From Melitaea cinxia (taxonomy: Eukaryota; Arthropoda; Insecta; Lepidoptera; Nymphalidae), in assembly GCF_905220565.1 (NCBI RefSeq), contig NC_059415.1, positions 4,012,001 to 4,076,000 of the forward strand: a stretch of DNA of 64,000 nt, read 5' to 3'. Positions within the stretch are counted from its first letter, which is position 1. Each line of letters begins with the position of its first letter. The translations under genes were made by a program, and so were the position numbers. Below the pieces are notes generated by a model. That model made no database searches. It was given only the letters and a program-made list of their open reading frames with translations, and was not told the origin of the DNA. Below are positions 37,052 to 49,500 of the stretch, in pieces.

Positions 37052-38664
37052 ATGCCGCTACCGCCAGCCAGTGGAACCGGAAGATACTTCGCCAAAGCTG
37101 CTAAATCGATTCGATTACTTCGTCATGGATGTACGAATAGGCCTTTTTTCCACATCTCTGTAACTCACGTAGGTTTTAAATACAATTATTAAATGAAGTA
37201 ATTTTATGCTATACTCACGTGTAAAAACCTCGAAATTGTTTTTTATTGGTTCAAAATATTAAAACAGGAACTAACTAGCTAATAATACCTTAACTTTTCT
37301 ATATGAGTAAGAAAATAAAATATTTTGTATAAAGCCTATCATTTCGAAGATTGTAATTGTGGATTGTAATTAATACGGTACACATTCTTATAGTAAAAAC
37401 AGGTCTTTTTATTTAGATCTTACTTGGTTTTAATTTGAATAATTAATATCAATGTGTGCTTTTTAGAAATCTCTTTTTCTCTAAAACAAATATAATATAA
37501 ACAAAATATTAATTTTAATTTATTTTTTAGAGACGAAGACCAAACAGCTTACCTGTTATCGAACAACTTGGCTCCTATGATCCGATGCCTAATATGGATA
37601 ATGAAAAGCTGGTCGCTTTGAACCTAGAAAGAATAAAATACTGGCTTGGTCATGGAGCTCATGTCACAACACCAGTTGCAGAGTTACTAGGTAACTGCTA
37701 AATACTAGTTATTATATTATTAGTAATGATGCATTGGCGCTGTAGTCAAAACATATAGCTACTGCGCTGAAGGTTGCAGTTTGATTTTGTTATGTGGAGG
37801 CCATGTGTTGTGTCTCAAAATATTTTCTTAATCTACAAATTGTAATATTGTACTTAGTCTGTGTTAAATAAATTAGTAGTAATTTTATGAAATCAGCGAC
37901 AACAGTCTACAAAGTGACATTAAAATAATGTCATAATGTAAGACCATCGTTAAATAAAAATATTTAACATACATATGCGTACGTCTGATCTAAGGAAACT
38001 TAACTACCAGTGTTATAGACTTATAGGTAATCGCCAATAGATATACATATTTATAAAAACCATATCAATTTCATCCATCTATTCCAGAGCTATAACACCG
38101 CAGAAAGGCATTGAAGTCTATCTCATAACCCTTCTCTTTTTGCATCAGAGGTTAAAAAATATATATATTAGCCATATCCTATATAAGCTTAGACTTAGGG
38201 TAGGAATCAAAACCACAAATTTTCAATGTAATACAGAATCTTTTTATTACTTCATTGGGGCAGTTGAGTAGATTTGAGCCTTGAGTCTGGGTGATATGTG
38301 TATATATTATTAGTATGTATGTGTATGAAAAAAAATTAGCTACATCAGTCGGTTGTTACCTATGATATAAGCATTATTGTTGTTTATTTTAAGAACAGAC
38401 GTCTGTGTGTGTATGTTGTATGTGTTGTATGTGTAAGATCACTGCAAACCATGCCAACTGGTCAGTCAACCCTCATTCAATATCGTTATCATGCCAGTTC
38501 TTCAGTGTTACACATAGTTACATGATTTTATAACTTTTTCAGGTCTAGCAGGTTTCTTTCCCATTCATCCACGATCTTACATGACTGCTTGGAGAAACAG
38601 AAGAACTCAAAGGGAGAACCTTGCTAAGGAAGCAGAAAAAGAAGCCGAAAGCAAAAAGGAATAA
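37052..38664 (+). CDS. mRpS16: mitochondrial ribosomal protein S16 (bS16m)
   Basis: Small-subunit mitochondrial ribosomal protein of the bS16 family, nuclear-encoded and imported into mitochondria. Three exons join in frame: 37052-37168 (39 codons, donor CAC|GTAGGT), 37531-37690 (acceptor TTTTTTAG, donor CTAG|GTAACT, phase 1) and 38543-38664 (acceptor TTTTTCAG, stop TAA). The 132-residue product has the family blocks in order: IRLLRHGCTNRPFFHI, EQLGSYDPMPN, EKLVALNLERIKYWLGHGAH, PVAELLGLAGFFPIHP, then a charged Lys/Glu tail. The start is the first ATG of the exon and gives the usual short N-terminus. Intron 2 carries two decayed SINE segments. Strongly conserved and apparently intact. Its neighbours are on the opposite strand. 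Confidence 0.96.
37728..37830 (+). mobile_element. decayed SINE head in mRpS16 intron 2
   Basis: TGGCGCTGTAGTC and GGTTGCAGTTTGATTTT look like diverged A and B boxes. Confidence 0.5.
38265..38430 (+). mobile_element. SINE tail fragment in mRpS16 intron 2
   Basis: GAGTCTGGGTGATATGTGTA and the CAGTCGGTTGTTACCTATGA region parallel the tail of the SINE at 32988; the tRNA-like head is mostly lost. Confidence 0.5.
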
Positions 38665-38779
38665 GTTTAGTTAATTATTGTTATTTTTATTAAGAAATAT
38701 AACTATTAGATCTATAATTGTTTTTTTTTTTCATTTTCAAGTATATACTTTTATTAATGTTTCTTCCTTATGCTACTTT

Positions 38780-39111
38780 GGGGTCGTTTATTAATCACGT
38801 GAGGTCGAAAGAAAAGTCACGACATCACAAGGACGGCGGAGGACTGTAATGAGATATCACGTGTATTTTTTTTCGTTGAACGCGCGACTTCTAAATCAAA
38901 AGACAACCAAGAAACATCCTGCAATCTTGATGTCTGTCTGGAAATTAGTACCACGATGTTTAGTCTTCGAATATTTAATCCGATTATACCTATATTTTAC
39001 GATTATAATCTTAAAAAGTTCAATATAATTAACACAAAAAATACACGTGATTTTTGGCAGTGGAAGAGTCGAAAAGTTACTAAAAACATCACGTGATTAA
39101 TGGACGACCCC
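38780..39111. mobile_element. MITE with 23-bp TIRs
   Basis: 38780-38802 and the reverse complement of 39089-39111 agree at 21 of 23 bases (GGGGTCGT, two differing bases, ATTAATCACGTGA). 332 bp, no ORF. It starts 115 bp after the mRpS16 stop codon. Flanks are T-rich on both sides, so a target duplication cannot be defined. Both TIRs contain the E-box CACGTG. Confidence 0.85.
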
Positions 39112-39218
39112 TTTTTTATTACTATTTAAAATTTAATAACATAATTTATTTGAAAATCATTCACAATATTTTTGTTTTTGCGTGCAGAAAAAAGGCTTGA
39201 AGAAAAAAAGTAATTAAA

Positions 39219-39345
39219 TATTAATAGCCTTCCTCGATAAATGGGCTGTCTATCATAGAGATTTTTTTTATATGAACCTGTTGTTCCTGAGATTAGCACG
39301 CTCAAACTAAAAAACTTTTCAGCTTTATAATATTATAGTATATTA
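39219..39345 (-). mobile_element. Helitron family H1 fragment, 5' part
   Basis: CTTCCTCGATAAATGGGCTG and TTTTCAGCTTTATAATATTA on plus match the 5' half of the copy at 8866-9152; the A|TC start and CTAG end are lost. Confidence 0.6.
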
Positions 39346-39498
39346 TTTCTGTACTTTTAAGAATATATACTAAGAAGTTTGGCATGGTTCAGAGGAAACT
39401 GAGACACTACTACTACAAATCTCCACATATGACAGTAGAGTTAAAGCGGGAAAGTAGAGCAGAATATAAGTCAAGGCCTTCTATGATACGGTGGGTTT

Positions 39499-39760
39499 TA
39501 ACAGAGGTAGGGCACAGCAGGAAATTTCCTGCGCAAAATTTGGAGCAGCCCGACTGGGGTAGTACCTCGACCTCACAGAAGATCATAGCTAAATAATATT
39601 GCTTACAAGCAGTGTTGTTTCTGTTGGTGGGTAAGGACCAGAGCTCTTGGGGGGTTTGGGGATAAGATCTGCAGGCATTTGCAGGCGTCTATAAGCTATG
39701 GTAATCGCTTACCATCAGGTGAGCTGTACGCTTATTTGCTGACCTATATATAAAAAAAAA
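39499..39760 (+). repeat. family D, full copy with poly(A)
   Basis: TAACAGAGGTAGGGCACAGC to GAGCTGTACGCTTATTTGCT, then a spacer and A-run. The short open frame at 39384-39596 runs into it and is not a gene. Confidence 0.78.
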
Positions 39761-42575
39761 ACCTTATATATATATAAAAGTAAACGCAACCATGAGATTA
39801 TACTTGTATACCAACTGATAAAACCTGTAAGTGATGAATATAGTAAGGTAAAGGGAGTATCACTATTTTGTGAGTAAATAAACACAAATTTCAATGAATT
39901 CCTTTTATTATGTGAAAAAACTGCATAATAACACCTTATGTGAATATATTTAATATTGGCAGCCAAATTTCAAAGGCACACTAACATCAATATATAATTT
40001 TATACAATAAGCCAAATGTAAAAAAAAAACACATGATAAAATGTGTTCAAACTTAGCTATTTTTTTAATTAAAAAAAGTATTGCAATTCTAAATTTAAAT
40101 GCATAAGTGACGGTTACAAAATGCCGTGTAATATGAATATAAAATATAATTATATATATCTATTTTCGTACCAAACATTTGCTTTATGTAACAGACAAAT
40201 AACATTCCTTGAGAAATTTTAAAGATAAAATACAAAAATTAGGAAGTTCATTGTTCGATAGGTAACTTAATAATAGAAGAAGAAAAAAAAATAGTCTACT
40301 AGTCTCACCAAACTCGAAACGTCAACATATTTGTCAGTTATGAAAAACAGATTAAACTACAATTTATTTTTTTAAAGTAATAAGAAACCGTCACGACCAT
40401 ACAAAATCACCTAACTTAATAATACAATGTCATTAGCAAATATTTGCTAATCGCCAAAACCCAATCAGTTCATGATATTTAAAAAAAAAAATTATTGTTA
40501 CAATTTTTTTTTATTTTCAAAATATATTTGCCTTATTTTTTTACCAATGTGTGCTTCAAAGCGTGTAAGCGGATGCAGTATATTTGTACTTTTTGCTCCC
40601 CTTACTTAAGAAAAATGTTTAGGAGATTTAGTTGTTCTTCCTAACCGTGTCAGCTACTAAACGGGAGGCTGAAAATATAAAAAACAACATTAATTTTAAA
40701 AAAATTGACACTTCCATATTTAATACTAACAATTGATTTAATTGATGAGTTCAATTGATGCATTTTAATTTTACATTTTATTCGTTACTTTACATTTTAC
40801 AAGATGAAACTCAAATTAAGAGAAATGTAAACAAGTAACTAAAAAAAAAAAGAAGTTTAATTGCTATATTAATTATATACTTTGTTATTAGACAAAAAAT
40901 ACTTCTAAATAGGTAAAGTTGTTATGTTATAAATAGCCATGTAGTATAATTAAGAGTTTTAAGATATATAGTCAAAATTATGTTAGGGTTAATTCAATTT
41001 TTCAACTTAAGTGACTGGATAAAAAGATAAATTATAAACAATTAAGTTGTATCGAGGCAAGAAAATACGTAAAAAGAAAGATGATAAAAACATAAATATA
41101 CATTAATGTTTAAAATAAATATATTCTGTCATGTATCTTTTAATTACATATTAGTATTACACATATTTACGTTGTATAAAGCAAAGTATCAAAAATATTT
41201 AAATAACTATGAATATAGAAAAGTAAAACATTTTGACTGTTAAACTGCATTACAGTTTTTCTTACTTATATGTTTATATTAATATTATTAGCCAGAACGT
41301 TTACAAGATAAGAAACAGAATAGACAATTTCTTCATAAGAAAGACCCATACAAATATCAGTAACATTATACAATTGAGGCGTTAGAAGCATTTATAAAGC
41401 AAGTATTTTGCCAATGAAAGCAGCATGAACCAGTCAATTTGGTTTTACTTACATATGCCTATTTCTTTACAGCTCTATTCTTGTTTACCTATAACGATTG
41501 ATTTCTAATTAGGGACATGCACAAAACATTTATGGATACAAAAAAAAATAAGAATATATGTCTATATACTGCAGGTAAAAATTGAGTCTATGGTCGTGTG
41601 GGGCAAAATGTATAATCTTCGTTAATTGACAGAATATATTAAAAAATGGCATAAAATGACAAAGCACTACTTGTATTTAATATTATGATATTTGTACAAA
41701 TACAAAATATAGACTAAAAAATAAAAAAGGAATGATAGGAATAATATTCTTTATAAAAAAAAACTAAAAAAAAAACCTGTAAACTACTTTACAGTACAAA
41801 AAATTAAAGACAGACACAAAAATAAACATACATGGATATAAAAATGAAATCATTTCGTTAATTTTTTCATCGAGTTATTAATCTTCCTATTCACACCTTG
41901 CACCAACTCATCGATATTTACTGTTTAATAAAAAAAAATCTTTTAATATTTGATCAAAAAATACTATGACATATTGTGGGAAATAATTGTGTATTTTAAT
42001 AAAGTATAACAACCTTTATTCGTGATGTTATAACAACTAATAGATAACTAATGACTATTTAGACTCGAACAAGTAGGTCAAGACACAAGACAGTTTGTTA
42101 ATATGTATTCGTAATAGGATTGCTTGCCTAAATCAATAAAAAAATATATGTTATAAAAATTCTATACTTAAGGGAATTGAAGTTTGCACGAATGCTAACC
42201 ACGAAAATAGTGTTTCTTTACTTTAATATTTCTTTATACGTGTCCGAATAATATCTGGTATTAATTTGCCATTAGGCATCTAGACACCATTTTCGAAAAA
42301 CTATTATTCATTAATTTATTTGAAAAAATGGATTCAATAAAAAAACATGGATACGGTGTTGCTAGTTATATCTACTAGTGGCTTTATTAATTGATTCCAT
42401 AATAAAGCAAGTCTTTGGTAATAAGCATATCTTTAAAGTCAAATAATGATAATAGAAAACCACCTATAATTTGATGTAATAATACGGCTTTACACATTCA
42501 CTTTTACCTTATAAACAAAATTACTTTCAAATTTATAAAGTAATTCTTTTACTACTATTCGAATTTCCTTTCATC
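39761..42575. other. AT-rich intergenic DNA between mRpS16 and REEP5
   Basis: About 2.8 kb with many A- and T-runs and no recognisable gene, RNA or repeat end. Confidence 0.55.
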
Positions 42576-42579
42576 ATTA

Positions 42580-42758
42580 CAGCCTATACAGTCCACTGCT
42601 GGACACAGCCCTCCACAAGTTTACGCCAAAAATTACGTGAACTCATGTATTTTGCCCATAGTCACCACGCTGAGCAGGCGGGTTGGTGACCGCAGGGCTA
42701 GCTTTGTCGCACCGAAGACGCTGCTGCTCGTCTTCGGCCTGAGTATTTCAAAGCCAAT
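42580..42758 (-). mobile_element. LINE-tail repeat, 5'-truncated
   Basis: Minus-strand 3' end CCAGCAGTGGACTG with the GCGACAAAGC and TGGTGACTATGGGCAAAA blocks; ends at GGCTTTGAAATAC near 42758. Confidence 0.75.
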
Positions 42759-42841
42759 TTATTTCCAAGAATTTCCTTTATTGCACTATAATAAACTTTG
42801 ATAGGAATATTATAAACTTTATTGATAGAAATTCACGATAA

Positions 42842-42888
42842 AAACTTGACACAACGAGATCTAATTTAAAAAAAAAAAAAAAAAAATA
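42842..42888. repeat. A-run
   Basis: A run of about 18 A near 42869-42886 lies in AT-rich DNA; possibly the tail of a retrotransposon, but no body is recognisable. Confidence 0.4.
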
Positions 42889-43510
42889 AACTAAAATACT
42901 CATGTAATGAATATCAAAAAACTTGTAATAGAATAACTTGAAAGTTGATAGCTGTAACATAATATTGGAGACCTTATATGACTCAATTTTTAGTATTATT
43001 TTCCTCATAAGTAAATTTAAAATCAAACAGAAAATGATATACTTAAGCAACTAGAGTGAAATAAATAATTTTTTGATTTGAATGATTGGTTTCTAATGAC
43101 AACAATATTTTTTTCCACTATGATTTAGTCGGACAGATATTTTTTGTCACGAACATTCTCAAAAATTCATTGTGGAGTTCAAAAAGTTGCATTAAGTAAT
43201 GTTTTTGTTATGTTATTTTTATCAAAAGCTGTTATTTCTTAACTAACTCGTTTAATAGATTTTTTTTCTTTTTTCAGTGTATATTTATCTATATATAATA
43301 ACAAAAAAATCTAATATGACCAAATCTGCCACCCCGTTAGCCATTGGTTAAAAATTCTGTATAATTATATAATACATGTATATAATTTTAATAATTAAGC
43401 AGAACGAGTTAAGCGAACGAAGAGTTTTATCCACTGCAACATGTGCATTGCATATATATGCAAACCATTTGCTACTAAACACCATCCTAATTTCCTAATA
43501 CCTACCTAAT

Positions 43511-46500
43511 TTAATCTTTGTGGAGAGCTGATAGTTTTTTGTCGAAAGCCTTAAGCGTTTTATCAATGTGCTTGTTTGTGTTTTTAACCAACTCTTCCAA
43601 GATATCTAGAAAATAAACACGCAAGAGCGGATACTGTTCATTTATTAAGTTTTACTATTTTATAAATTATTTCAGCTATTAAAGCACAAAAGAAAGCCAA
43701 AATTTTGCCATTTTAATTTATGTATTATTATTAACAAAATATATTAACCGTATTTTTTTTAAAGCTATTTAACTATGTATAGAAAAACACCCATATGTTT
43801 GAAATAGCCACTCGAAATTTCCAAAGTAAAATGGTAAACTGGATCAAAAAGTGTTTATTGTGTTAAACAATTTTAAATCTATATATGATAACTGTTAATG
43901 CATTATTCGATCATAATTAACTAAGTGTAAATAAAATACACTAACTTTCCGTTATATAATAATTTCAACCGAAAAATATCATACTTTTTTTAAATATATA
44001 CACTTAAGAATTTAATTTAGAAAATTAGTATAATATTCGGGTTTTGTCAAATTATCGTCAATTTTAAAAATCTTATATTTTTATAGTAACTGTACTATTT
44101 AGTTTACCAGTAAACAAAAATGAATAATTCGATTAAAAAAAATATGAAGCTTATTCCATAATAATACTTTTGGTTAAAAAAAAATTACCTGAGCTAGCAA
44201 TGTCATCGATACGTCCGTGGTGTTTCTGGTAGTAGGGACGGATGAGGCGGTGGTAAATGATCAGAGATCCATTGTAGTCAATTGGGAGGTAGCACCAGAT
44301 TATGAAGATGCACTGAAACATTTTATATTTTAAATTAGCAATACATTCTTATATTCTAAAACTAAATGTAATATATGTGTTGATATATGTAATTATACTC
44401 AAACAATATTACGTACATTAAAATATATGAATGCTAGCTTTATAATAACATTTACTATCAGAGTTATAACAATTAACCTAAAACTAAAAACATTATATAA
44501 TTATATATGTGTGTGTTATTGGGATCAACAATTTATTATTATTATTATTAATCAAGGCACAAGCATACAATCTACATTATGGTATAATATCAGAAGTATT
44601 GCAAGCGTGTTGCCGACCCTACTTCCGGTCCTTCCCGGGAGCTTTGGTCACCTTAATAACCACAGGATCACAATACAACTTAAGAGCAGTTCTATTTGAC
44701 TTTAATCGTCTCATAACATTCGTACATACAATTTATAAAACAAAAAAAAATAATATGGATATTTAGTGACAGGGATTCTCTTATCTAATACTATTACATA
44801 TTACGAAGTGGCAGTAGCCTGTTTATAGGCTTGCATAGACTAATCTCTGGAACTACAGAACAGATCTTAAAAATTCTTCGACTAGTAGAAAACTTCATTA
44901 TTAACGAGTCTCTTAGGCTTCTATTTACACTTCTTTACGCACTCTTGACTTGGGGAGTTAGCTGGTGAATGCGCGACGAGAGCGTTACGAAAAGTGTGAT
45001 CTGGCGAGGCAAACGGAGCAAAAGAGAGGTGTGAACACACATTTTCGTTCTCTCTATCTCTCATAGCTAGTTACGTTTCGTATAATTATCTAAGAAAGAG
45101 CAGGGCTAAAGCTTATTTTTATTTATTTATGCATAAAAAACTTAAAACTAACATTACGATAAACCCAATGCGTTAGTTAAGTTGATCACAAATTCTACAT
45201 ATATCTACAGATTTTTGTATATAAATAATATTAAAAACAAATAATTTAAATAATTCGATAAAATAAATTAAAAAATAATAATAATTTTAAGTCTAACTTA
45301 TTATATAATCACACTTAAAAATTCATAAAAACAAACATTCAATAATCATCATCTTCATCATTCCAGCCTATTGCAGTCCACTGCTGGACATAGGCCTCCA
45401 CAAGTTCGCGCCAAAAATGCGTGAACTTATGTGTGTTGCCCATAGTCACCACGCTGGGCAGGCGGGTTGGTGACCATTCAATAATAATAACACAAATTAG
45501 TATATTTATATTAATGAAATTAAAATCAATTTCAATCTGTAACATTAAATTTAAACAATTCAATAAACTCAATTGCTCAAGTTTTACTCAATCTATAGCA
45601 CACTTGTTTTTTTCAGTATTAATAAGTTTTAGGTGAGATAAAATTTTATTTGTAAGACAGGTCGAAAGATATAGCGCTAATGCTCCACCTTATCTATCCG
45701 CTTACGTTGACGTAAAACGTTAATAGAAAAATATCTTTTTTAAATAGATGAATAGTTAAAAGATACAGGAAGACCGACATTAATGTGGGTTATGTCGACG
45801 CTTGGAGGTAAAATATACACTAATTGTGTATGTTATCAAATAATAATATTGTTTGCTTGCCAACGATAAAAAAAACCGACTTCAATTACATGAACCAGTA
45901 ATACAACGTAGGTAGACGAAGAAATCGACTGTCCCTACGTATAATATCGAAATTGAAAAAAGGCACTTTACATTTTTTACTCTGAATGATTTGTTAAGTA
46001 TCGATATTCGATATAGGTATTATAAAGCTCATGAAAAATGTGATTTAATGTGTATTTTATAGCATTTTCTCTTTTTTCTTTGAAAATATACATAAAAAGT
46101 GGTTTTTTCACGCAATAAAAAAAAAATAGAGAATTTTAAGTTTTGATACTGTACGTAGGGACAGTCGAAATAGTCAAGTAAATATGCATTATTAGCGATA
46201 ACTGAAAAAGTACTTATCAGACATCAATTAAATATAAATGGGACTTCATAAGAATATCTTAAAAAAATACTGTCGGATTGAAAACCTTTTTCTCTTTTTG
46301 AAGTCGGTTACCAAAAAAAAAAACAGATTTCATTTACAACAAATACCTAAACGAAATTTAAAATTCTTTAGTTAGCTTTTATATGTAGTCCACATGTGTA
46401 AAAACTAGGTTCGGATTGTTAATTAAATATATTTTAAAAAGATAAGTAGTTAGTGGGGGTTTAACAAGATAAATACGAAAATACATTTATTATTATATTA

Positions 46501-49500
46501 CGATAACACTGTACGTACCCTACACGTATGCGCGATACGTAAAAAAATGTAAATAGCTTTGTTTTTTAATTTAGGTATCATGACAGTAACCGTGACCGCC
46601 GTCAGAGTATCATAAAATATACTTTTGAATGTGTATTTAGTGGCTTGTGGGTTCAATGTGACTGATAAAGTCGACCTTAATGACCAGCTAATTATCGCCC
46701 GTGTCAATCCCACATCCTTTTGTTTCTTTATATTGGTCACTTTTACTGTAGGGGTGTAGATTTAATATTACATATTATTACGAACTAGCTAACTTCGTAC
46801 CGCCATTTTTTTAATGAATCTTATTGTTTTTTAAATTTACAAATACAAAAATCCTGACAATAACGAACATCAAAAAAATATTCTAATCCCATTTGTTTTG
46901 GAAGTTTATTTAATTACAATAGCTAGTCGGCGCAGTTGAAAGTGTTCTTGATTTTCACTCCAGAGTTTGATTCCTGAATCGACTCTCTTGTATGATTGTA
47001 TGAACATCACTATGTATGAACATCACTATGTAGGTACGTCGTATTAATATTATAAATAGTAAAGTTTTAAAAAATGGACGGAAAGATGTTAGATTATTTT
47101 TCACGACAAAATTTGTGAACCAATTATTGTAATGAATCTTGGTACGTAGACAACAAAACCGCGAGCCTTAGTTAGTGTTCACTATAAAAAAAGTGTATTA
47201 ATTAAATCAGCTGTTAACCAAAACACTGGCATCCAGTACCTGTGTGTGTATATTAAACAAAACTATTTTTGTTTATTATGTAAAATAATAGAGGTCACTC
47301 AGACATTTTACTAATTTAAAAATCAATGTCACATGTTCGTTTACACTAGATAACGAGACGCACACATACAGACGAGTACCACAATGAATACACATGCATT
47401 GTTACTCACAAGTAAACATTAACATGTGTTAAATCGAACTAGTTTTTCCAGGCACAACAAGTTTGTTTTTTCTTTTTTTTTTAAATTCCATTATAATCAT
47501 TAACATACATCTATTTTTGATACATAATTAATATTTATTAATCTTCATACATTTAAAGTTATAAATGTTGTAATGTGGAATATTTTGTCACTAATTGCAT
47601 ATAATTATAAATACTTTATCCTTGTTAGATAACTATTTATTTCAATACATTAAAAGTGCTGATAGTATGACGCGAAGCGGGAAAACTCCTAATTGTACAT
47701 TTGTACCTAAATGGACATATGGTTTAATAATAGACTTGATTTGAGATTGGTAATAATTACTAATACTATTAAGCGAGCTTGTTTAGTTGAACGAGCTAAT
47801 CTCAGTAATTAGTAATTTGAATTAAACAATTCTTTATGACGATATCCACAGATACAAGTTACATCGAATTCCACAGTATTTATGAGATATTTCTATTAGC
47901 AAATATATGTCTAGAGCTTGCTTGTACTTTATTTAATTAAGGTGAAAAAAATTGTGTATATATTTATATTTATTTAAAGTTTAATCGTAACTTATTGGTA
48001 GGTTAAGCTACTTATAGCGGAAGGCTATAAGGTTATAAACATCGCGTTACGACCAATACGAGCAGAGCAACAATGAAATGTGTTGCAAAAAAAGGAAGAT
48101 TTATTCCTTTGCTAATGCAAGACAAATTAAGTAATATGAAAATATCTATGAAAACAAAGTCATGGGCAAATTATGGGAGGACCAGTTGAAAATTAATTTA
48201 ATATCCGTGTTAAATTTTTAAGAAGTCAATTTTTTCTGTATTACAAAGAAGATAAGATAAATTTAAAAAAAAATTTTTTTTTTTGTCCAACTAAAATGTC
48301 GATACCAAAGTAATGATCTGTTCGTCCTTGTACTAAATTTCAAACACAGTAGCTGAGTTATGCTAAATGATGTTTTAATTAGACACTTGACTTTGTTTTT
48401 TGTCTAATAGCTATAATTCATTTTTAAAACTACAAAGGTGGCTAAATGGGTACAGGTCCAGCTGAAGGTATGTATAGCCTACGGATATCAGGAGCAGGCA
48501 GCGAGTTGCCAGTCCAACCCCTGACGCTTGTAGCTCTGGCTATCTTACCAACCACAGGAACACAACGCTACTTGAAAGTATTATTTAGCTGTGATTTTCT
48601 GTAAGGTACTTCCCCAGGTGGATTGTTCTTAATTTTTAACAAGTTTCTTGCCATGGCCTCAATAAAATATTTATAAAATCATCTAGAGACCGTTACCAAG
48701 ATAGAAAGAGAGAGTTTCATTTCTTAAGTTTCATTTCAGTCGTGGGGTCTTAAAGCACACTCGTTCTTTTATTATATGAATGCAGGACATGGAATTATTA
48801 TATAGGAATTATCAAAAGTCTTTGTTAAGTATTTCTTATAACATAAATATGATGCTAACTGGGCTTGAGTTTTTCTAACCTTTGTACCTTTAATGAATCA
48901 ATCCTACTTTATAAATTGACTAATTGTTCTTATAACAAATATTAGTATAATTTTTGTAATGAGAAAACATAGAGTTACTCATAATAACATCTATAGTAAC
49001 TTGTACATAATGTAATAAATTATTTACTAATCCAATGAATTTACCAATCTACTAACCAAGTAACTAAATTATTGCGAAAAAAATATGACAGCCACCGATT
49101 GATTGATCATTGTGATTTACAATAGCATATTTGAACCCCGAGCACATTTATCCTTATTAGTTCATCGTAAAAAAATTACATTTTTTGCAATTAAAATTGC
49201 ATTTTATACGAATTTTAAGTAATATCCTGTAAATATATCATCATCATCATCATTTCAGCCTAATACAGTCCACCGCTGGACATAGGCCACGTATAGTTCA
49301 AGCCATTTTGCCCATAGTCACCCTGGGCAGGCAGGTTGGTGACATATAAACAAGAATGATTTCTTTGTTTCTATGTTCATAATCAATCAAATGTAAAAAC
49401 TCTGTATTCTGTAACTACATAACCAATTATTATTATTATATTTCTATCACTATTAAGAATCTATATTATCAATTAAAAATGTACATCACAATACAAAATA

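Noticed and set aside
39384..39596. 70-codon open frame
   Set aside because: Its second half is family D repeat sequence also found at 34133; no splice or start context.
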